From NCBI RefSeq assembly GCF_016888445.1, contig NZ_JAFEKF010000002.1, forward strand, positions 620,001-684,000: a DNA stretch of 64,000 nt, written 5' to 3'. This stretch comes from Marinomonas ostreistagni (GTDB taxonomy: Bacteria; Pseudomonadota; Gammaproteobacteria; Pseudomonadales; Marinomonadaceae). This document shows positions 57,607 to 64,000 of this stretch, piece by piece (position 1 is the first letter of the stretch; every line of letters starts with the position of its first letter). A program made the translations under genes and the position numbers. The notes under the pieces were generated by a model. That model made no database searches. It was not told where the DNA came from and worked only from the letters and a program-made list of their open reading frames with translations.

Positions 57607-57924
57607 TTAGCTGAATAGCTCATCCATTTGCAGCATGCTGCTGGCAAGCTTTTCAGAGTCGATCTTGTAATCGCCTGACGCAATCGCCAATTTGATTTGC
57701 TCTACTTTATCCATATCGATGGCTGCCTCTTCACTGTTGCTGCCTTTAGCTTGCAGTGATTGTGCGACGTTACTCAGTTGAACTGTGTCTTCTGACATCA
57801 GCTCTTTGCTGTTTACGCTGGTGTTATTAGTAGCTTGCGTTGAGTTGGCGTCATCCTTTTGGATACGCTCGTTCTTTTGAGTTGGGCTTGGCTGTACGCC
57901 AACGCCTGAAATGTTAATTGCCAT
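57607..57924 (-). CDS. flgM: Anti-sigma-28 factor FlgM
   Basis: 105 residues. The N-terminal half is disordered and polar (KNERIQKDDANSTQATNN). The C-terminal sigma-28-binding helices show EDTVQLSNVAQSLQAK and DMDKVEQIKLAIASGDYKIDSEKLASSMLQ. It holds FliA inactive until the hook is finished. Driven by a likely sigma-28 promoter 36 bases upstream, the usual feedback loop. Confidence 0.92.
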   Translation of the reverse strand: MAINISGVGVQPSPTQKNERIQKDDANSTQATNNTSVNSKELMSEDTVQLSNVAQSLQAKGSNSEEAAIDMDKVEQIKLAIASGDYKIDSEKLASSMLQMDELFS

Positions 57925-57959
57925 GTTGCTTGCCTCCAGAATTTATTCCGCTAACTCAG

Positions 57960-57986
57960 TTATCGGTCACGCGCCCCACAACTTTA
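57960..57986 (-). promoter_or_regulatory. Sigma-28 (FliA) promoter of flgMN
   Basis: On the minus strand TAAA-N15-ACCGATAA matches the FliA consensus TAAA-N15-GCCGATAA at all but one position. Confidence 0.78.
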
Positions 57987-58034
57987 GAAAAAGTTTTGAG
58001 ATATTTTTAAACTGAAGATAGCAAGTCGATATGA

Positions 58035-58727
58035 CTAGTAGTTTACTAAAACCTCACCGCTACTGACAACTTTTCCGTACACAATTCGACCAGAACTGAC
58101 GTTTTCAACGCGTATCTGTTGACCTTTGACACCATCTTCTAAAGCGACACCGTTCATACGCACGACAATACTATTACTTTGTGCGGTGATCAGTACTCGG
58201 GCGCCTTTTTTAACCAAGTTGGGTTGCTCGGTTTGGCCATCAGTAATGAAGTCATTGATGCGTATATTGCGACTGGCAAGCAGGCCGTAGGGTGGGTTTT
58301 GCTCGGTGTACAGATGGCCTCTTAAAGTGGCTAGGTCCACTTCTCCAATATCGGTGTTTTGGCGCGAAATAACATCACCACGGGAAATCGGCGCAGCGGC
58401 TTTGATGCCGGTAATGAAAATATTTTGTCGCACTGGCACATAGGATTTCCAGAAGGGCGTTTCACAAGCGATGGCATACGTCGTACGTGACATGGATTCA
58501 GGGCGCTGATTCTCGATGGTGAAGTATTGGTTGTCACAATCCGGTAAGTACTCCAGTGCTACCCTGTTCTGTATTTCTATTTCGATCCTGGCATTAGGAT
58601 AAGTGGTTTGTAAGCGTTTTGTTTCATGGTTTTCAATAAAATCGTTAATTTGAGTTTCTATTTGTGACGCACTACTCCCACTAGCGAGAAAAAAGAGTAA
58701 TATGGTCAGAAGCTTGACGTGACCCAT
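58035..58727 (-). CDS. flgA: Flagellar P-ring assembly chaperone FlgA
   Basis: 230 residues with a signal peptide (about 1-20, SGSSA-S). The central SAF domain shows ISRGDVISRQNTDIGEVDLATLRG, and the C-terminal domain VKKGARVLITAQSNSIVVRMNGVALEDGVKGQQIRVENVSSGRIVYGKV is the FlgA hallmark. It helps build the P-ring in the periplasm. Divergent from cheV; upstream of flgM in the same direction. Confidence 0.93.
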   Translation of the reverse strand: MGHVKLLTILLFFLASGSSASQIETQINDFIENHETKRLQTTYPNARIEIEIQNRVALEYLPDCDNQYFTIENQRPESMSRTTYAIACETPFWKSYVPVRQNIFITGIKAAAPISRGDVISRQNTDIGEVDLATLRGHLYTEQNPPYGLLASRNIRINDFITDGQTEQPNLVKKGARVLITAQSNSIVVRMNGVALEDGVKGQQIRVENVSSGRIVYGKVVSSGEVLVNY

Positions 58728-58806
58728 CGGTTATCTCCAGGGATGTCGACTAGGGTTAGTAAATTACGCAAAATCACTCTATCATTTGATGAGAGGTTTT
58801 CATAAC

Positions 58807-58826
58807 AATAGGGAAATTTCCCTATT
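58807..58826. promoter_or_regulatory. Perfect 20-base palindrome between flgA and cheV
   Basis: AATAGGGAAA is followed directly by its exact complement TTTCCCTATT, 28 bases ahead of the cheV start and 80 from flgA. It looks like an operator for a dimeric regulator or a hairpin in the cheV leader. I do not recognise the site. Confidence 0.5.
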
Positions 58827-58854
58827 TGAGCGCATATATTTTTAGGAGGCTTTT

Positions 58855-59793
58855 ATGGCCGGAGTACTCGAGAGCGTAAACCAACGAACACAGCTCGTCG
58901 GAGAAAATCGTCTTGAGCTTTTGCTTTTCCGACTTAATGGCAAGCAGATATACGGTATTAACGTATTTAAAGTAAAGGAAGTACTGCAATGTCCCAAGTT
59001 GACCAGCATGCCACACAGTAGTTCTGTGGTGCGTGGGGTCGCTCATATTCGTGGAGGCACTATTCCAATTTTGGATCTGGGTCTAGCCACTGGGGCAAGC
59101 CCAATCGAAAACATTGAACATTGCTTTGTCATCATCACCGAGTACAACCGTCGTATCCAAGGGTTCTTGGTGCGGGGTGTGGAACGCATTGTGAATATGA
59201 ATTGGAGCGATATTCAGCCGCCTCCTAAAGGTCTTTCTAACGACAATTACCTCACCGCAGTCTGTCAGGTTGACAAAGAAATGGTGGAGATTATTGACGT
59301 TGAGCAAATCTTGTCTGAAGTAGCCCCTACGCGTCAAAACATCTCTGATGGTATCGTTACGGAAGATGTGCAGCGTAATGCTAAGCAGCATCATATTTTG
59401 ATTGTTGATGACTCGTCGGTTGCGCGTAAACAGATCAAGCGCTGTATGGAAGATGTCGGCTTTGCCACCACGGTTTTGTGTGACGGTAAAGAAGCGTTGA
59501 CTTATTTGCAGAACTTGGTCGCCGAAAACGTAGATGTGACCGAACATTTCTCGATGGTGATTTCGGATATCGAGATGCCGGAGATGGATGGTTACACGCT
59601 CACCACGGCGATCCGTAACGACAGTCGTTTACAAGACCTGTTTATTCTATTGCATACCTCTTTAAGTGGTGTCTTCAACGAGGCCATGGTTAAGAAAGTT
59701 GGTGCGGATGGCTTCTTGGCCAAGTTCCAACCTGATGAATTGGCCCGTATCGCGATTGAAACGGTTGCTGCGCAAGAGGCAGCTGAAGCCTAG
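58855..59793 (+). CDS. cheV: Chemotaxis coupling protein CheV
   Basis: 312 residues. An N-terminal CheW domain (LLLFRLNGKQIYGINVFKVKEVLQCPKLTSMPHS, about 22-55, and VVRGVAHIRGGTIPILDL) is followed by a C-terminal receiver domain with acidic pair DD near 185 and the phospho-acceptor Asp in VISDIEMPEMDGY. It couples receptors to CheA with an adjustable phospho-state. TAGGAGG lies six bases ahead of the ATG. First of the cheV-cheR pair. Confidence 0.94.
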   Translation: MAGVLESVNQRTQLVGENRLELLLFRLNGKQIYGINVFKVKEVLQCPKLTSMPHSSSVVRGVAHIRGGTIPILDLGLATGASPIENIEHCFVIITEYNRRIQGFLVRGVERIVNMNWSDIQPPPKGLSNDNYLTAVCQVDKEMVEIIDVEQILSEVAPTRQNISDGIVTEDVQRNAKQHHILIVDDSSVARKQIKRCMEDVGFATTVLCDGKEALTYLQNLVAENVDVTEHFSMVISDIEMPEMDGYTLTTAIRNDSRLQDLFILLHTSLSGVFNEAMVKKVGADGFLAKFQPDELARIAIETVAAQEAAEA

Positions 59794-59835
59794 TGAGTAT
59801 TTTTTGTCGGCATTATGGCGGCCTAAGGAGCATCA

Positions 59836-60669
59836 ATGCTAAGTAGTTCTAATGCGATTACCCCAGCGGGATATGAGCGTTTTCGCAAGTACCTTCAAAA
59901 AGAGAGTGGTATATCGCTTAGTGATAACAAACAGTATTTGGTGGCCAGTCGCCTAGGCAAAATCTTGGAGCGTGAAAACTATACCAAGCTTGAGTCTCTA
60001 GTCGATGCACTTGAACGAGGTGGACGCTCTTCGAAGTTGCGCGAAGAAATCATCAACGCGATGACGACGAACGAGACGCTTTGGTTCCGCGATGCCCACC
60101 CGTTTAAAATTCTAAAAGAAGTGGTGCTGCCGCAGTGCGACAAACGACCGTTGCGTATTTGGTCAGCAGCGTCGTCCACCGGCCAAGAGCCATACTCTAT
60201 TAGTATGGTGATTGATGAGTTCAAGCAAGCGCGTCCGGGTGTTTTAAAGCCGGGTGAGAAAATCATTGCTACCGACATTTGTACCAACATCCTTAAGCAC
60301 GCCAAGCAAGCTGAATACGACAGTTTGGCGATTGCTCGTGGTTTGAGCCCAGAAAATCAAAAACGTTACTTTGACAAGGTGACCGATGCGGTTTGGAAGG
60401 TTAAGCCAAATGTGTCGGCGCGAGTGGAGTTCAAACATTTGAACTTGATTGACTCGTTTAGTTCGCTGGGTAAGTTTGATGTGATTTTTTGCCGTAACGT
60501 GCTGATTTACTTCACGGCCGAAACCAAGCTCGACATTTTGACACGCATGCATGCCTCACTTAATCCTGGCGGTTACTTATTCTTAGGTGGCTCAGAAGCC
60601 TTGAGCGGTCTGTCTTCTTTGTTTGAGATTGTTCAGTGTCACCCAGGCATTGTTTACCGCGCTAAATAA
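59836..60669 (+). CDS. cheR: Chemotaxis protein methyltransferase CheR
   Basis: 277 residues. N-terminal helical domain (YERFRKYLQKESGISLSDNKQYLVASRL), then the SAM-binding domain with MTTNETLWFRDAHPF, IWSAASSTGQEPYSISM, IIATDICTNILKHAKQAEYD and FDVIFCRNVLIYFT. It methylates glutamates of chemoreceptors. Follows cheV by 42 bases and ends at a strong terminator before the flg operon. Confidence 0.96.
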   Translation: MLSSSNAITPAGYERFRKYLQKESGISLSDNKQYLVASRLGKILERENYTKLESLVDALERGGRSSKLREEIINAMTTNETLWFRDAHPFKILKEVVLPQCDKRPLRIWSAASSTGQEPYSISMVIDEFKQARPGVLKPGEKIIATDICTNILKHAKQAEYDSLAIARGLSPENQKRYFDKVTDAVWKVKPNVSARVEFKHLNLIDSFSSLGKFDVIFCRNVLIYFTAETKLDILTRMHASLNPGGYLFLGGSEALSGLSSLFEIVQCHPGIVYRAK

Positions 60670-60691
60670 ATCAGTTTCCCCCTCTGTTTAT

Positions 60692-60726
60692 AAAAACGGC
60701 AACCCCTTAAAAGGTTGCCGTTTTTT
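60692..60726 (+). terminator. Terminator of cheV-cheR
   Basis: AAAACGGCAACC and GGTTGCCGTTTT with an eight-base loop, followed by further T residues. Confidence 0.9.
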
Positions 60727-60795
60727 GTTTGCCGCCTCTTGCCGATCTCATTACCTATTTTTTATAACTCATTGAAATATAAGTAAAAATATTTT

Positions 60796-60811
60796 TGGCA
60801 TCTATATTGCT
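60796..60811 (+). promoter_or_regulatory. Sigma-54 promoter of flgBCDE
   Basis: TGGCAT-CTATA-TTGCT matches TGGCAC-N5-TTGCW except for one base, 41 bases ahead of flgB. This places the hook-basal-body genes under RpoN, as in Pseudomonas and Vibrio. Confidence 0.78.
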
Positions 60812-60852
60812 TTATATTGATAAATTCAAATAGGTGTCACTGGATAAGAGTT

Positions 60853-61248
60853 ATGTCGATTAGTTTCAAAGATGCTTTAAATGGCCATGATCAAATGCTG
60901 ATGTTTCGCACTCAGCGTGCTTCAGTGTTGGCAAACAACATCGCCAACGCCGACACGCCGAACTACAAAGCGCGTGATATTACTTTTGATTCAGTGCTTG
61001 AAGCAGAACGTAATCGCTTAACGCTAGCAGGAAATGACGATCAGCATATTTCTGCACGCAGCTCGTTATCCAGCACCGATGAAATGTTATATCGCACACC
61101 AAGCCAGCCTTCGCTGGATGGTAATACGGTAGACATGCAACGTGAGCAAGCGGAATTTGCGCAAAACCAGTTGCAGTTTGATACCAGTTTTATGTTTTTG
61201 GATAGAAAGATCAGCGGCATGAAAAAAGCGCTGACTGGAGGTCAATAA
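60853..61248 (+). CDS. flgB: Flagellar basal-body rod protein FlgB
   Basis: 131 residues from MSISFKDALNGHDQMLMFR; the longer frame upstream overlaps the promoter and is not used. RASVLANNIANADTPNYKARDI is the rod-protein N-terminal motif; FMFLDRKISGMKKALTGG the C-terminal helix. Forms the proximal rod. First gene of flgBCDE. Confidence 0.96.
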   Translation: MSISFKDALNGHDQMLMFRTQRASVLANNIANADTPNYKARDITFDSVLEAERNRLTLAGNDDQHISARSSLSSTDEMLYRTPSQPSLDGNTVDMQREQAEFAQNQLQFDTSFMFLDRKISGMKKALTGGQ

Positions 61249-61250
61249 TA

Positions 61251-61703
61251 ATGTCTTTAACTAACATTTTTGCTATTTCCGGTTCGGCGATGAGTGCCCA
61301 GACGGTTCGTCTGAACACTGTGGCCAGTAATATTGCCAACGCCGACAGCGTAGCGAGCTCAGCCGATCAGACTTACCGTGCGCGTAAACCTGTGTTTGAG
61401 CAAATGATGACGGACGCCATGCGCGATCGTGGCTGGAACGCATCAAATGACGCAACTGCTGGAGAGTCTGGTATGGGCGTTAATGTGGCAGGGATCATTG
61501 AGTCGGATGCACCGCTTCAGCCACGCTATGAACCACATAACCCGATGGCCAATGAAGAGGGTTATGTGTTTTATCCAAATGTGAACCCGGTGGAAGAAAT
61601 GGCCGATATGATGTCTGCGTCGCGCTCATTTCAAACCAATGTTGAAATCATGAACTCTGCCAAAACCATGATGCAGAGAATGTTGACCCTAGGTCAGTCC
61701 TAA
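61251..61703 (+). CDS. flgC: Flagellar basal-body rod protein FlgC
   Basis: 150 residues, two bases after flgB. N-terminal MSAQTVRLNTVASNIANADSVAS and C-terminal VNPVEEMADMMSASRSFQTNVEIMNSAKTMMQRML are the FlgC coiled-coil ends. Part of the proximal rod. Confidence 0.96.
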   Translation: MSLTNIFAISGSAMSAQTVRLNTVASNIANADSVASSADQTYRARKPVFEQMMTDAMRDRGWNASNDATAGESGMGVNVAGIIESDAPLQPRYEPHNPMANEEGYVFYPNVNPVEEMADMMSASRSFQTNVEIMNSAKTMMQRMLTLGQS

Positions 61704-61714
61704 GGGGGTAAATT

Positions 61715-62425
61715 ATGTCTGATATTTCTACAAATTCTGCATTATCGGGGCTGATTTCTCAGTACGGTACTGATGAAGCAAGAGCCCGAACAGGTGTTAG
61801 CAACAATACGGTTAGCACCAGTGAAGAAAGCTCTAATGGTTTAGCCAACCAAGACGTCTTTATGCGTCTTTATATCGAGCAGCTGAAAAACCAAGACCCG
61901 ACTAAACCACAGGATTCGGGCGATATGGTATCGCAAATGGCGGAGTTTAGTTCGCTTGAGCGTTTGACCAATATGGCCGATGAAATGGAGAACTTGTCGC
62001 AGTCGTTGATCTCCAGCCAAGCGCTGACAGCATCGACCTTGGTTGGCCAGTATGTGTACGTTGAACAAGATACGACAGCGGTTGCGGAAGGCAATCCAAC
62101 CATGCTGAAAACGGCGTTTGCTGACGATGCAGTGAAAAATGAGCTGCAGATCATCAACAGCGCAGGCCAAACGGTAGACCGTTTACCACTGACCGATGAA
62201 GAGTTTACGTGGGATGGTACTGACGGTGAAGGCAATGCTGTACCAAGCGGTATGTATACGTTTAGAGCAACTTCTACCAACGCTGAAGGGGAAGTGACTC
62301 AACTAGGGGTAATGACCCCAGCAAGAATTAACGGCGTTACCATCAATGGTAGCGAAGGTTCCACTTTGAATGTAGCCAACTACGGCAAGCTGCCACTGTC
62401 TGACAAGCTTGATATTGTAGGTTAG
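61715..62425 (+). CDS. flgD: Flagellar hook scaffolding protein FlgD
   Basis: 236 residues. NQDVFMRLYIEQLKNQDPTKPQDSGDMVSQMAEFSSLERLTNM (about 45-88) is the conserved export and capping part; the C-terminal half has Tudor/FlgD_ig-like TDEEFTWDGTDGEGNAVPSGMYTFRA. It caps the growing hook. AAGGGGG precedes the ATG. Confidence 0.95.
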   Translation: MSDISTNSALSGLISQYGTDEARARTGVSNNTVSTSEESSNGLANQDVFMRLYIEQLKNQDPTKPQDSGDMVSQMAEFSSLERLTNMADEMENLSQSLISSQALTASTLVGQYVYVEQDTTAVAEGNPTMLKTAFADDAVKNELQIINSAGQTVDRLPLTDEEFTWDGTDGEGNAVPSGMYTFRATSTNAEGEVTQLGVMTPARINGVTINGSEGSTLNVANYGKLPLSDKLDIVG

Positions 62426-62439
62426 CGGGAGAAATTACT

Positions 62440-64000
62440 ATGGCTTTTAATACAGCACTTTCCGGTATCAAAGCGTCCGCTGACTTTCTCAGCACCACCG
62501 GTAACAACATTGCCAACTCAGACACTACCGGCTTCAAAAAGTCGCGCGTAGAGTTTGGTGACTTGTACAACACTAACGTCATTGGTGCTGGAAGTAACAA
62601 CACCATTGGTAGTGGTGTGGCAGTCAATAACATCGCGCAAGAGTTTTCATCAGGTAACATTGCTTACACTGATAACAACTTGGACTTGGCGGTAGATGGC
62701 ACTGGCTTCTTCGTTTTGGACGTAGGTGGCACGCAAGCTTACACCCGTGCTGGTGACTTCAAGTTAGACGCCGATGGTTTCTTGGTAACCAACGACGGTG
62801 CCAATGTACAAGGCTACAACGCGACTAATGGCATCATTGGTGGTGCACTAGATGACCTTCAAGTGCCGACCGATCGTATTGCTCCTGAAGCATCCACTGA
62901 GATTGGTATTGAAACCAACTTGAACTCAGAAGCGGAAGCTGTGCCGCCTTACATTGCCGCCTCGTTTGATCCAGGTGATCCAGAGACTTATACCTTTACT
63001 CAGACTGAAAACGTTAATGACAATAACGGTGATGCTCATGCTGTGACATACTACTATGCTAAGTCTGAGTCACCTAATACCTATCAGGTTTATGTGACAG
63101 TAGATGGCGAATTAGAGGATGCAACAGGCACGCCTTGGCTTAATACTGATCAGTTTGTCACCTTCGATGATGCGACAGGTAGCTTTTCAGGTAATGCTAA
63201 TAATGCTTTCGACCCAATCTATGTGGGAGCAACTGAGCCACAGATAGGAGATCTGGGTACAACGCCTGCGATTGGGCCGATATCTGGTTCGTTTGATAAC
63301 ACCAGCACCGTTACACTTAATACCAGTCTAGCGCCGGGCGGTATCATTGAGCCGGACAATTTTGCGCGTCAGGCATTTGATCCAACCGATCCTGCTACTT
63401 ACACCTACGGTAATACCAATACCGTATACGATGCCTTAGGTGAAGCGCATACCATTGGTTACTACTTTATCAAACAAGGTGAAAACAACACTTGGGAGAT
63501 GAAGGTTACGATTGATGGTGAGGTCAATCACCCGACTGAAGTAGATGGTGCTGGTAACCCTGTACCATTTTTGCCGGAGGACACAGTGGTACGCTTTGAT
63601 AACCAAGGTAGTTTGATCGGTGCTTACACGGGTTATGCGCCTTACGCGGTATCAAGCCCAACCCAGCTAAGTATTACTGGCTGGGACCCAACTAACTTGA
63701 ACTCAGAGCTGGATATTGATCTAGGAAGCTCAACTCAATACGCGCTTTCAAGTTCTGATACCTTTGATCAGGATGGTTATGCGGCCGGTGAGCTTCAGGG
63801 TGTAAGCTTTGATGAAGATGGTTTCTTGATTGCTAGCTACACTAACCAGCAAACAGCAGTGTTAGGGCAAATAGCCTTGGCTAACTTTGACAATGTCGAC
63901 GGTCTAACTCCAGCAGGCGATACGTCTTGGGTGGCAAGTTCTAGCTCGGGAGCGGCAAACATTGGCAGGGCCAACACAGGTACCTTTGGTAGTATTCAAG
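62440..64000 (+). CDS. flgE: Flagellar hook protein FlgE, enlarged, cut by window end
   Basis: The first 520 residues are in the window without a stop. N-terminal MAFNTALSGIKASADFLSTT and NNIANSDTTGFKKSRVEFGDLY, then AVDGTGFFVLDVGG, are FlgE/FlgG-type rod-hook motifs. E. coli FlgE is about 400 residues in all, so this protein is large. Two similar blocks begin at about residues 176 and 313: FDPGDPETYTFTQTENV with YYYAKSESPNTYQVYVTVDGE, and FDPTDPATYTYGNTNTV with YYFIKQGENNTWEMKVTIDGE. This indicates a duplicated D2-type surface domain. CGGGAG precedes the ATG at 62440. Last gene seen of flgBCDE. Confidence 0.94.
   Translation, partial: MAFNTALSGIKASADFLSTTGNNIANSDTTGFKKSRVEFGDLYNTNVIGAGSNNTIGSGVAVNNIAQEFSSGNIAYTDNNLDLAVDGTGFFVLDVGGTQAYTRAGDFKLDADGFLVTNDGANVQGYNATNGIIGGALDDLQVPTDRIAPEASTEIGIETNLNSEAEAVPPYIAASFDPGDPETYTFTQTENVNDNNGDAHAVTYYYAKSESPNTYQVYVTVDGELEDATGTPWLNTDQFVTFDDATGSFSGNANNAFDPIYVGATEPQIGDLGTTPAIGPISGSFDNTSTVTLNTSLAPGGIIEPDNFARQAFDPTDPATYTYGNTNTVYDALGEAHTIGYYFIKQGENNTWEMKVTIDGEVNHPTEVDGAGNPVPFLPEDTVVRFDNQGSLIGAYTGYAPYAVSSPTQLSITGWDPTNLNSELDIDLGSSTQYALSSSDTFDQDGYAAGELQGVSFDEDGFLIASYTNQQTAVLGQIALANFDNVDGLTPAGDTSWVASSSSGAANIGRANTGTFGSIQ

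Overview
The window looks like a contiguous piece of the chromosome of a marine-type gammaproteobacterium. Oceanospirillales/Oceanospirillaceae is my best guess, by gene content only. The supporting genes are rho beside ppx/gppA, mqo, an ast arginine-catabolism operon, a glnK-amtB pair under a sigma-54-type promoter, and a Pseudomonas/Vibrio-like flagellar layout (flgN-flgM-flgA divergent from cheV-cheR-flgBCDE). Base composition looks even, near 50% GC. I see no prophage, insertion sequence, integrase, CRISPR array or rRNA; one tRNA-Arg(CCT) is present.

Region by region. 1-5.4 kb (minus strand): ECF sigma factor fecI, anti-sigma fecR, a 910-residue TonB-dependent transducer and an M16 zinc peptidase cut by the window edge. 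The layout recalls Fus/PqqL-type import and cleavage of iron proteins. 5.4-9.6 kb: flavin reductase, rho with its own terminator, then divergent ppx. 9.6-11.9 kb: a long structured leader, mqo, yfcL. 11.9-12.3 kb: a four-unit palindromic repeat array. 12.3-16.8 kb: lysine exporter lysO, a MATE pump and a chemoreceptor. 16.8-20.9 kb: cobalamin genes (cobQ divergent from cbiB-cobC-cobU). 21-22.5 kb: gpt and two small conserved genes, then a REP-like hairpin. 22.6-26.5 kb: astA-astD-astB. 27-32.2 kb: a membrane-fusion lipoprotein, an RND pump and a LysR regulator, apparently one operon. 32.5-36.5 kb: a ClpP-like lipoprotein, a DUF1289 protein, radA and a GNAT-nitrilase fusion. 36.6-38.5 kb: glnK-amtB with candidate NtrC sites. 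38.7-40.8 kb: ubiK, a Trp-rich small protein, comM/yifB. 40.8-46.6 kb: a siderophore uptake operon (binding protein, two permeases, ATPase, receptor) with a candidate Fur box. 46.8-51.4 kb: a ColRS-like two-component system divergent from two glycosyltransferases of the lipid A/envelope-modifying type, with a candidate ColR box between. 51.4-56.9 kb: rep helicase, cytochrome c5, a flavoprotein, a soluble PAS-PAS chemoreceptor. 57-64 kb: flagellar and chemotaxis genes with candidate sigma-28 and sigma-54 promoters, running off the end inside flgE.

Functional reading: most of the window is core metabolism and motility, with two separate iron-type uptake systems. The observations I rate highest are the FecI/FecR/receptor/M16 operon, the structured mqo leader, the palindromic repeat array, the ColRS/glycosyltransferase module with its ColR-like box, and a hook protein with a duplicated internal domain. 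All calls come from reading the sequence; no database search was run, and family names rest on remembered motifs.
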